A stretch of DNA of 10,418 bases from NCBI GenBank assembly GCA_026770585.1, contig MU646325.1, forward strand, positions 102,225 to 112,642, written 5' to 3'. The stretch is from Baffinella frigidus. Taxonomy: Eukaryota > Cryptophyceae > Cryptomonadales > Baffinellaceae. Position 1 is the first letter of the stretch, and each line of letters begins with the position of its first letter. This document shows, in pieces, positions 4,906 through 10,050 of this stretch. The notes beneath the pieces are model-generated. The model was given only the letters and a program-made list of their open reading frames with translations. It did no database searches and had not been told where the DNA came from. The position numbers were made by a program, and so were the translations under genes.

Positions 4906-4992
4906 CGGCGCCGGAGGTTTCAGCATCACTTCCACCTTCTCGACGATGTCTCCCTCCAAACCCTCGAGGACAACCTTCTCTCCTCCGCCTGA
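4906..4992 (+). CDS. gene P terminal exon E, copy 4, with stop
   Basis: Twenty-eight codons plus TGA (4990-4992), phase 0, after GTTTGTCTTGCAG. It begins RRRRFQHHFHLL and finishes DDVSLQTLEDNLLSSA. The phase matches the end of exon D (..GGTGCCAG, phase 0), so D followed by E gives an open frame to the stop. Copies 1 to 3 support the first 11 codons. The end looks like an acidic amphipathic helix. No polyadenylation signal is recognised downstream. Function unknown. Confidence 0.65.
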   Translation, partial: RRRRFQHHFHLLDDVSLQTLEDNLLSSA

Positions 4993-5007
4993 TGGGCTCT
5001 CCCGAGT

Positions 5008-5305
5008 CTCGATGGATGGGCCCGCCTCGGGATGGATGGGCCCGCCTCGGGATGGGCCTACGACCTGCTGGGGGTCTAATGTAACCTGCTCGCCACTTAA
5101 GAGATAGGCCCGCCACTTAAGGGACGGGCCCGCCTCGGGACGGATGGGTCCGCCTCGGGATGCATAGGCCCGTCTTGAGATAGATGGGCCAGCCTCGGGA
5201 CGGATAGGCCCGCCTCGGGATGGATAAGCCCGCCGCGGGATGGATAGGCCCGCCGCGGGGCGATGTGTGTGAGGATTTAGTCTAGGACGGGCCCGCCTCG
5301 GGATG
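5008..5305 (+). repeat. minisatellite, about 20-bp unit GGATGGATAGGCCCGCCTCG
   Basis: Tandem copies of a GC-rich unit with small changes and short insertions, starting shortly after the gene P stop. It contains pieces of the CCACTTAAGGG element (about 5061-5123). It generates arginine/proline-rich ORFs that I do not regard as genes. Confidence 0.85.
5061..5123. mobile_element. CCACTTAAGGG element, truncated copies
   Basis: GACCTGCTGGGGGTCTAATG followed by CTCGCCACTTAAGAGATA, then a second end CCGCCACTTAAGGGA. These match the right halves of the complete elements at 5397 and 6986. Confidence 0.55.
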
Positions 5306-5387
5306 TCCCTTAAGTGGCGAGCCGGTCAAATTTGACCGGCAAGATATCCTAGGCAGGTCCGTATGAGCATACTCGCCACTTAAGGGA
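5306..5387. mobile_element. CCACTTAAGGG element, copy 1 (82 bp)
   Basis: Terminal inverted repeats TCCCTTAAGTGGCGAG and CTCGCCACTTAAGGGA are perfect. Inside is a perfect 20-base palindrome, GCCGGTCAAATTTGACCGGC. It is inserted in a minisatellite unit and has no coding capacity. Confidence 0.8.
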
Positions 5388-5396
5388 TATCGATAG

Positions 5397-5496
5397 CCCT
5401 GAAGTGGCGAGGGGGTCAAATTGACCCCCAAGAGGTCCTAGGCAGGTCCTAGGGGTCTACGGTAGGGCGTATGTGCCTACTGGCCACTTTAGGGAT
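5397..5496. mobile_element. CCACTTAAGGG element, copy 2 (about 100 bp)
   Basis: Ends CCCTGAAGTGGCGAG and CTGGCCACTTTAGGG. The inner palindrome is GGGGGTCAAATTGACCCCC, so the stem bases differ from copy 1 on both sides while pairing is kept. It shares GGTCCTAGGCAGGTCC with the other copies. Confidence 0.8.
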
Positions 5497-5700
5497 AGGC
5501 CCGCCTCGGGGCGTTAGATCGGCTGTATTCGGGGTAAGGCCCCATTTTTGAGAGCTGCACGTGACAGTAAAGGATTAGCAGAGTCACGGATGTGTGCTCG
5601 CAGACAGGCCCGCCTCGGGATGGATAGGCCCGCCTCGGGAGTACATGTAGATAGGCCCGCCTCGGGACAGACAGGGTTGCCTCGGGATGGCGTTGCGTCG
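5497..5700 (+). repeat. minisatellite, second block
   Basis: The same GATAGGCCCGCCTCGGG unit as 5008-5305, resuming directly after element copy 2 and interrupted by unique sequence at about 5520-5605. Confidence 0.75.
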
Positions 5701-5845
5701 TTGTCAAGATCACCTGATCTTGCAATGTTGTACATAGGGACGTTGCGTGTCCATATTTTGTGAGTAACCCCTTTATGAGAACGCTGCACCACCGCAACGT
5801 CCTGGATGTGGTTAGGAAGGTAGATCCCAGGCTGCCAGAAACCAG
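5701..5845. other. unique spacer
   Basis: Contains CAAGATCACCTGATCTTG (5704-5721), a perfect hairpin with 8-base arms. No gene seen. Confidence 0.4.
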
Positions 5846-6237
5846 TTATTTAAACACCCATGGCACGAGGACTGGCCGCTGAATCATCTCGGTGATGAAG
5901 TGGATCCGGACCAGTTGGTCGTCTTTGCAGAACTGTGAGCCTCGGTCGGACAGGTGACGACACTCGGCAGTTGACTGATGTAGGTATCTATGGTCTCGCT
6001 TGTGCGTCGGGCCTTGGCCTCTGCGGCCTCTCTCCTCCCAAGTGGGATCTCAAGAACTGTCTCTCTCCTGGATATGGATGGTGTCAGATGAGCTTTCCGC
6101 AATCGTGCTATGCGGTGAAAAATGAACGGTACCTTTGTGGTTCTAGGCTGCTGAGAATAGCCCTGCCGCAGGACCCTCGCTCGGTGAGTGTCCTTCGTGA
6201 GTAATCCCTGTCTAGAAGGAGAAGCATTGTTGGACAA
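5846..6237 (-). pseudogene. possible retrotransposon Gag-like remnant
   Basis: One minus frame contains RRTSETIDTYISQL, similar in style to the E(S/T)(I/V)DxYxxxL stretch of LTR-retrotransposon Gag capsid regions. About 26 residues on, in a different frame, is CKDDQLVRIHFITEM, similar to the DxLIRDRxVxGI stretch that usually follows in such proteins; that frame ends in TAA at 5846-5848. A frameshift would lie between them. No zinc knuckle, protease, reverse transcriptase or LTR is visible nearby. The resemblance is from memory of the family pattern only; it may be unrelated coding or non-coding DNA. Confidence 0.3.
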
Positions 6238-6239
6238 AC

Positions 6240-6870
6240 CCGAAGAGAGAAGCTTTATTGGTCAATCCCGAACCACCGCAATGCCATGGATGGTCTCTGA
6301 TCGGATAGAAAAGTGTGTTCATTACGGATCAAAACCAACACCACGGCTTCCAGTGTTGTCCAAAACACCATGAGCACTGGCCCCTAGACCCTCAAACCCT
6401 CAACCCTCAAACTTGACACACATGAAACAAACGCCGACCGACCGCGTGAGCTGCTCCACCCCCAAACGAGCATGCCCCCTGGATTGCAAGGCGATTCAGC
6501 TTGCGGCGACATGTGCATGTTGGAGGGACAGCGTGGATGGTTCTATGGATGGTTCTCTGGAAGAGCAGCGTGACAGCTAAGGCAGGGATGTGACGCTAGT
6601 GGTACCCTCTGTGTGGTACTAGTGGACCATCCTACGGACCGTGCGTATCCTTAATGTCGATTAACCCCTGTACACAGTTTCAGAAACGTGTCCAAATCAC
6701 ATACCCGCGATGGCGTGCATGTATCCCTGCTGCCCCCCCCCCCCCCCCCTTTCAACACGGGGAAACAGAAAGAATCAAGGACGAGCCCGCCTCGGGACGT
6801 TGACCACTTTTTCACAAGCCTCTTGGTGTCCTGGAATCCAATGTCGGAATCCAGAGTGTATTAATCAAAG
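6240..6870. other. intergenic stretch, no gene recognised
   Basis: Holds a short telomere-like patch (CCCTCAAACCCTCAACC, about 6389-6405), a duplicated TGGATGGTTCT phrase near 6535-6560 and a poly-C run at about 6735-6749. No exon copy, RNA gene or domain was recognised. Confidence 0.5.
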
Positions 6871-6889
6871 TGTATTAATCAAAACAGGC

Positions 6890-6908
6890 TTCCGGGCGCA
6901 TATCCAGG
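6890..6908 (-). pseudogene. possible gene M exon vi copy (GLDMRP)
   Basis: On minus, after GGTATGCACAG, the frame reads GLDMRPEACFD and then a stop. The repeated core CGGGCGCATATC (plus) also occurs at 6931 and 7455. Changes among copies at the Gly and Leu codons are partly silent. A short match; tentative. Confidence 0.35.
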
Positions 6909-6927
6909 CCTGTGCATACCAAAACAC

Positions 6928-6945
6928 ATACGGGCGCATATCGAG
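6928..6945 (-). pseudogene. possible gene M exon vi copy (SLDMRP)
   Basis: On minus, after GTAGATTCAG or close to it, the frame reads SLDMRPYVFW. It shares the CGGGCGCATATCxAGGC core with 6890 and 7455. Tentative. Confidence 0.35.
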
Positions 6946-6985
6946 GCTGAATCTACGCAGAACCGAGCGAGAGAGGTCATCACCT

Positions 6986-7091
6986 TATCCCTCAAGTGGC
7001 GAGGGGATCCACATAGACCCCCTGAGGTCCTCTAGGCAGGTCCTGGGGTCCTACGGTGGGGCGTATGCGCCTAGTCGCCACTTAAGGGATA
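6986..7091. mobile_element. CCACTTAAGGG element, copy 3 (106 bp)
   Basis: Ends TATCCCTCAAGTGGCGA and TCGCCACTTAAGGGATA, with one mismatch between them. It contains GGTCCTCTAGGCAGGTCC and a weaker GGGG..CCCC inner stem. Same family as 5306, 5397 and 7337. Confidence 0.8.
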
Positions 7092-7146
7092 TTACATGTA
7101 ATCAAAGCAGGTCCCGCCCGAGCTGGGCCGGCCGGGCCTACCTACA

Positions 7147-7268
7147 GGGGTACCTCGCTCATAAGAAACCGCCCCCCCCTGGGACCCTACAGTAGGCCTA
7201 TGCCCAGGGCCCTACACTGTATGCTGGTCCTATGGGGATGGGCAGTTTCTTATGAGCGAGGTACTCCC
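7147..7268. mobile_element. TIR element, 122 bp
   Basis: Inverted arms GTACCTCGCTCATAAGAAAC at the left and its reverse complement GTTTCTTATGAGCGAGGTAC at the right, perfect over 20 bases, with looser pairing beyond. The interior is GC-rich and non-coding. A second, unrelated small TIR family. Confidence 0.8.
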
Positions 7269-7270
7269 AT

Positions 7271-7293
7271 CTACGGGCGCACCCCGAGGCCTC
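7271..7293 (-). pseudogene. possible gene M exon vi copy, diverged
   Basis: On minus GGCCTCGGGGTGCGCCCGTA reads GLGVRP followed by TAG. It is similar to the GLDMRP-stop ending of the gene M terminal exon at 7452. Tentative. Confidence 0.3.
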
Positions 7294-7336
7294 CGCTGAA
7301 AAGGGGGACACCACCGTTTATTACTCAAAACAGGCC

Positions 7337-7440
7337 TAACCCTTAAGTGGCCAGTGGGATCATACGTTCTACGGTAGGGCCCTAGGACCTGCCTAGGGCT
7401 TCCACGGGCGATTATTCGCCCGTTGGTCACTTAAGGGATA
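7337..7440. mobile_element. CCACTTAAGGG element, copy 4 (about 104 bp)
   Basis: Ends TAACCCTTAAGTGGCCAG and TTGGTCACTTAAGGGATA. It contains GGACCTGCC, the shared interior in inverted orientation, plus a different hairpin ACGGGCGATTATTCGCCCGT (7404-7423). It lies 11 bases beyond the gene M stop, inside the likely 3' untranslated region. Confidence 0.75.
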
Positions 7441-7451
7441 AATCAAAACAG

Positions 7452-7835
7452 CTACGGGCGCATATCAAGCCCCTCGACCTTGGACACAAGCTTCCGCCTC
7501 GCCCACTGTGCCTGGCTCCCTATCGACCCCCCCGGCGTGCTCCACTCGGGCGGCGACGCCACAGCAGCCCCCCCCCCGCGCACCGGCGTGCCCTGCACCC
7601 GCGCCAGCGCCCCCCCTCCCCCTCCCCCGCCTCCGCCTCCGCCCCCCCCTCCTCCGCTCGCCCGCCGCACGGGGGTAGCAGGCCCCGCGCGCGTCGCTGA
7701 CCCCGGAACCGGGGGGCGGCGGGCGGAGGGGGCGGGGGAGGGGGCGGGGGATGGGGCGGGAGAGGGGGCGGGGAGGACGTCGAGGCGGAGTTTGGCGCCG
7801 GGAGGGCCGAGGATCAGTGCGAGGATATCGCCGAC
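7452..7835 (-). CDS. gene M exon v: end of PDZ domain, Pro/Ala linker, Gly run, stop
   Basis: 127 codons and TAG (7452-7454) on minus. The acceptor is a T-rich tract followed by GCATGGCAG. The exon begins VGDILALILGPPGAKLRLDV, which fits the last helix and strand of a PDZ domain (LLxGPPGTxVxLxV is typical of CtpA-type and related PDZs). Then come four PAPS repeats, a basic Pro-rich stretch, about 15 consecutive Gly and a tail ending VEGLDMRP. Phase 0 fits exon iv, which ends GWQ. The long plus-strand ORF opposite is its shadow. PDZ domains bind C-terminal peptides or protease substrates; the rest of the protein is outside view. Confidence 0.7.
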   Translation of the reverse strand, partial: VGDILALILGPPGAKLRLDVLPAPSPAPSPAPSPAPSARRPPVPGSATRAGPATPVRRASGGGGGGGGGGGGGGGALARVQGTPVRGGGAAVASPPEWSTPGGSIGSQAQWARRKLVSKVEGLDMRP

Positions 7836-7979
7836 CTGCCATGCGGCGTAAAAAAAATAGAGCTTTTTCACGATCGGCCACGAAAACAACAAAACATTTC
7901 CTAAGGTTGACAGTTTGAACCAAGTATCGTCAAGCTTGGCATTATTTCATTATTTTCGCACCACCAAAAAATGCGCTAG
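7836..7979 (-). other. intron before exon v
   Basis: Contains sequence (CACGAAAACAAC, GTTGACAGT, GGCATT in plus) related to 8460-8570, which likewise follows an exon iv copy. The exon iv intron was therefore copied along with the exon. Confidence 0.5.
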
Positions 7980-8000
7980 CTGCCAATCGGCACTTCCCGA
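7980..8000 (-). pseudogene. gene M exon iv, fragment (donor lost)
   Basis: On minus, AAGTGCCGATTGGCAG followed by CTAGCGCAT matches GATGTTGCCGGATGGCAG and its intron start GTAGCGCAA at 8576. The donor GT is changed to CT. Only the last few codons survive. Confidence 0.45.
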
Positions 8001-8086
8001 ATTGCTGGCCATCCTTCCTCGATTGATTGCTAGGGCTCAGCCACTTGATAATTAGGAAGCTGCAGGAGATGGGTATGTGAGGCTAC

Positions 8087-8158
8087 CTGCCATCCGGCAA
8101 CATCGACGCCGTCGATCGCCAGGATTTGGTCCCCCACGTGCAGCTGCTTGCAACTCTT
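8087..8158 (-). pseudogene. gene M exon iv, copy (coding intact, acceptor lost)
   Basis: On minus the frame reads SCKQLHVGDQ then ILAIDGVDVAGWQ and the donor GTAGCC. Against the copy at 8576 the 57-base core differs only at GGG/GGT, CTG/CTT and GCG/GCT, all silent. Upstream homology stops at about 8158, before the acceptor used by the intact copy, and no AG of the required phase is visible, so it may not be splice-competent. Confidence 0.6.
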
Positions 8159-8398
8159 CACCATAGAACCCTACGATAGGCAAAACCGTAGGGACATGGG
8201 CTGGTCCTACAGATCCCAACCGATTTTTGGTTGCTATCCAGCCAAGAATTTGACATCCAACCAAGAATCCCTTGGTAGCCCGCTGCGTGGCTAGTCATAG
8301 GGTGACTACCCATCACCCATGGCTGCCTAAGCATCAATTAGTCGAGCCAATTAAGCAAGGCTAACCAGCAATTAAGGAAAATGGGTACATGAGGTCAC
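8159..8398 (-). other. intron sequence between exon iv copies
   Basis: Part of it (8330-8398: GTCGAGCC, AATTA, GGxAAATGGGTACATGAGG) is related to 8020-8086, showing duplication of the exon with its downstream intron. No separate gene seen. Confidence 0.5.
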
Positions 8399-8455
8399 CT
8401 GCCAGCCGGCGACGTCGACGACGTCGCTAGCCATGATCTAGACCCTCACGTGCAG
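8399..8455 (-). pseudogene. gene M exon iv, copy with in-frame stop
   Basis: The same 57-base length as the other copies and a donor GTGACC. The frame reads LHVRV, then TAG, then IMASDVVDVAGWQ. The GDQ of the conserved PDZ core is lost. A dead copy with no indels. Confidence 0.65.
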
Positions 8456-8575
8456 CTTTCGGCCACCGAAAACAATGAAACACCGCCCAGCGTTAACAGT
8501 CTAGTACCGTCATCGGCAACGTTCGGCACTGATTTATTGGTGTGGTGCGGCCAATAGATGCGAACATTGCGCTAC
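8456..8575 (-). other. intron between exon iv copies
   Basis: Starts with donor GTAGCG on minus and is related to the intron before exon v (7865-7979). Confidence 0.5.
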
Positions 8576-8655
8576 CTGCCATCCGGCAACATCGACGCCG
8601 TCGATAGCAAGGATTTGGTCACCCACGTGCAGCTGCTTGCAACTCTTCGCCGGCC
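8576..8655 (-). CDS. gene M exon iv, intact copy: core of PDZ domain
   Basis: Eighty bases on minus between CCCCGAGCAG and the donor GTAGCG. It starts in phase 1 (two bases complete a codon) and ends in phase 0. It reads PAKSCKQLHVGDQ then ILAIDGVDVAGWQ, matching the PDZ pattern SPxGPAxxxxxLxVGDxILxIDGxxV. The entering phase is exactly what exon iii (ending CAC G) leaves, and the exit phase is what exon v needs, so iii-iv-v joins into one open PDZ domain. This phase fit is the main reason for choosing this acceptor. Confidence 0.75.
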
Positions 8656-8661
8656 CTGCTC

Positions 8662-8710
8662 GGGGTCAGGGGTCAGGGTTGAGGTTTTAGGGTTAGGATG
8701 CAGGGTCAGG
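8662..8710 (-). repeat. short telomere-like intron patch
   Basis: GGGTCAGGG and TTTTAGGGTTAGG units with the G-rich strand on plus, so C-rich on the sense strand of gene M. It lies just before the acceptor of the intact exon iv. Confidence 0.7.
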
Positions 8711-8990
8711 GCACGCTCGCAAGGAAGGCCCCCAGTCCACGATCCGAAATCCGGAATGCACTCAGTCCAGGACCCGGAATGCTAGCGGTTTTTCGGGTCC
8801 TGGGCAACGGGCCAAGATCCGGGAAGCCGCTTTCCGGAACAGGCGCGAGCAGGGTGCGGTAAGGGCAGACGCCTTCATTCCGGCCTCGAACCAACAACGG
8901 TAATCCATGTCACCCTACTGCATTGCCTACGGTGGCGTCCTACAAAATGCCGAAATCAGGTTGATGCTGGAATTAGGGTGTCGACCCTTA
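8711..8990 (-). other. intron between exons iii and iv
   Basis: Contains a direct repeat (CAGTCCACGATCC.. / CAGTCCAGGACCC.., about 8733-8781) and an inverted repeat AGGACCCG/CGGGTCCT (about 8767-8803). Its first bases on minus are the donor GTAAGG of the exon iii copy at 8992. No gene seen. Confidence 0.5.
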
Positions 8991-8991
8991 C

Positions 8992-9025
8992 CGTGCGAGG
9001 AGAGGCCAGTGATCAAGGTGGCCCC
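8992..9025 (-). pseudogene. gene M exon iii, 3' part with canonical donor
   Basis: On minus, GATLITGLSSHG leads to the donor GTAAGG (phase 1), matching EAFITGLSPHG of the full copy. ACT/ACG and CTC/CTG are silent. The first half of the exon is missing or too diverged to see. It has the best donor of the family and is the copy nearest to the intact exon iv. Confidence 0.5.
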
Positions 9026-9134
9026 GTAAAACTGGGCTCGCCATAGATGTATTTCAGTTGCATTTTTGTACTAGATTTCCTGGTCTGAATGTATTTCATG
9101 GCGCGCCCAGGTGTACACAGGCAGAGGTAGGTAC

Positions 9135-9170
9135 CGTGCGGGGACAGGCCCCTGGTGAGCGCTTCGCCGC
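9135..9170 (-). pseudogene. gene M exon iii, 3' half (split copy)
   Basis: On minus, GGEALTRGLSPHG, then the donor GTACCT. It begins immediately beside a hairpin element (9173-9250). The matching 5' half lies beside the other hairpin element at 9547-9600. The two halves look like one exon separated by an insertion that later gained another exon copy. Confidence 0.55.
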
Positions 9171-9172
9171 CC

Positions 9173-9250
9173 CACAATTGGATCATAATAGTAACAGTAA
9201 AGAATTTGTGTAGTGATTGTCGTTGGCAGGAAAGGCATTAATCAATACAT
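9173..9250. mobile_element. hairpin element, copy 3 (left arm truncated)
   Basis: ACAATTGGATCATAATAG, then TTTGTGTAGTGATTGTCG, then AAAGGCATTAATCAATAC. The right outer arm resembles that of copy 1 (AAAGCAATTAATTAA), and the loop resembles copy 4. The left arm is missing at the junction with exon iii sequence. Confidence 0.65.
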
Positions 9251-9357
9251 TCTCTGAGATAAGCCTGCGGTTCTGCCGACTCCACGGAATGGGAAGGTGT
9301 GTCCGCCTATGTTGGAATCCGTGAATCGTAAAGGTCCTGAAGAGCGGGGCGTGGAAC
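9251..9357 (-). other. sequence downstream of the full exon iii
   Basis: On minus the frame of exon iii stays open past its weak donor (GTTCCA) and reads STPRSSGPLRFTD, which faintly resembles PAKSCKQLHVGD. Probably intron or diverged exon; unresolved. Confidence 0.3.
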
Positions 9358-9441
9358 CGTGCGGGGACAGGCCCGTGATGAAGGCCTCGCCGCTCTTGGT
9401 GAGCCCAAACGAGATCCCGATCCCCGCGCGCGAATCCGCCC
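9358..9441 (-). CDS. gene M exon iii, full copy: start of PDZ domain
   Basis: Eighty-four bases on minus after GGTTAAAAACAG, phase 1 at both ends. It reads ADSRAGIGISFGLTKSG, then EAFITGLSPH plus one base. GIGISF occupies the carboxylate-binding loop position of PDZ domains (the GLGF loop), followed by strand, turn and the GLSPHG that leads into exon iv. The donor here (GTTCCA) is weaker than those at 9135 (GTACCT) and 8992 (GTAAGG), so which copy is really spliced is open. Confidence 0.7.
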
Positions 9442-9487
9442 CTGTTTTTAACCGCGGAAACGGATGGAAAATATTAGTTTGGGGCCA

Positions 9488-9552
9488 GCGACAATTACTA
9501 CACAATTGGGTCATAATGGTCATAATGAAGAATTTTGTGTAGTAATCGCCGC
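9488..9552. mobile_element. hairpin element, copy 4 (minimal core)
   Basis: Arms GCGACAATTACTACACAA (9488-9505) and TTGTGTAGTAATCGCCGC (9535-9552) pair at 16 of 18 positions around a loop GTCATAATGGTCATAATGAAG. Its right arm overlaps the edge of an exon iii copy (GGCGA), so pairing extends into exon sequence. Confidence 0.75.
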
Positions 9553-9600
9553 TCTTGGTCAGCCCCAATGAAATCCCGATCCCCGCGCACGTATCTGCCC
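9547..9600 (-). pseudogene. gene M exon iii, 5' half (split copy)
   Basis: On minus, after CTAAACCAAACAG, it reads ADTCAGIGISLGLTKSG and is cut by the hairpin element. Against the full copy, GCA/GCG, ATT/ATC, TCA/TCG and CTG/CTC are silent; three codons change the residue. The acceptor follows a telomere-like intron directly. Confidence 0.6.
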
Positions 9601-9838
9601 CTGTTTGGTTTAGGGCTTGGGGTTTAGGGTTTGGCGTTTAGGGTTTAGGGTTTAGGGTTTGGTGTTTAGGGTTTGGGATTTGGGGTTTAGTGTTCAGTGT
9701 TTGGAGCTTGGGGTTTAGGGTTTGGAGTTTGGGGTGTAGTGTTCGGGGGTTAGGATTTAGTCTTTAGTATTGAGTGTTTAGTGTGAAGTGTTTAGTGTTT
9801 CATGCTTGGAGTTCGGTGTTGAGTGGTCAGGGTTTAAA
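9601..9838 (-). repeat. telomere-like intron array
   Basis: GTTTAGGG, GTTTGGGG and GTGTTTAGT units with the G-rich strand on plus, C-rich on the sense strand of gene M. It becomes more degenerate towards 9840. It separates exon families ii and iii. Confidence 0.85.
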
Positions 9839-9907
9839 GTTACGCGAGGGCCGGAATGACAGGATGGGGCCTGTACCGGAGCGCTGGTCGCGAGTCGGAG
9901 CCTGCCG

Positions 9908-9973
9908 CGTGACGACAACCGTCCGCTCTCCTGGCACCGGCTTCCGCGAGCCGGCTACCGACCGCGTCACACC
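9908..9973 (-). CDS. gene M exon ii, copy 2
   Basis: On minus, after GCGTGTTGCAG, 22 codons read GVTRSVAGSRKPVPGERT then VVVT. Against copy 1 there are five differences: GTG/GTC, GTA/GTG, CCA/CCC and ACG/ACT are silent and Val/Ile is conservative. The 3' border is uncertain (the homology ends here; a clear GT in the phase needed by exon iii was not found). Product unknown: basic, extended, upstream of the PDZ domain. Confidence 0.6.
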
Positions 9974-10050
9974 CTGCAACACGCGAGACGCCTTTACGCT
10001 TCAGGGTTGAAGATTTCTGGGTTGGTGTTTCCGGGAATGGCGCGTGAGCA
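9974..10050 (-). other. intron between exon ii copies
   Basis: Contains one GCTTCAGGGTTGAAGATTTC unit related to the 35-base repeat at 10134-10238. Confidence 0.5.

Noticed and set aside
171-4992. Whole-gene tandem duplication giving several copies of gene P
   Set aside because: Copies of the same exon are adjacent (AAA then BBBBB and so on); whole-gene duplication would give ABCDE repeated.
4793-5116. Minus-strand ORF with RRAHPSRGGPIHRD-type repeats
   Set aside because: It is the translation of the 20-bp minisatellite; the opposite strand carries the supported exon E with its stop.
6710-7195. Plus-strand ORF of 161 codons
   Set aside because: It runs through a poly-C tract, a complete CCACTTAAGGG element and part of another TIR element; no domain or second copy.
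7480-7851. Plus-strand 123-codon Pro-rich ORF
   Set aside because: It is the complement of the poly-Gly and PAPS-repeat region of gene M exon v, whose minus frame has PDZ motifs and correct splice phase.
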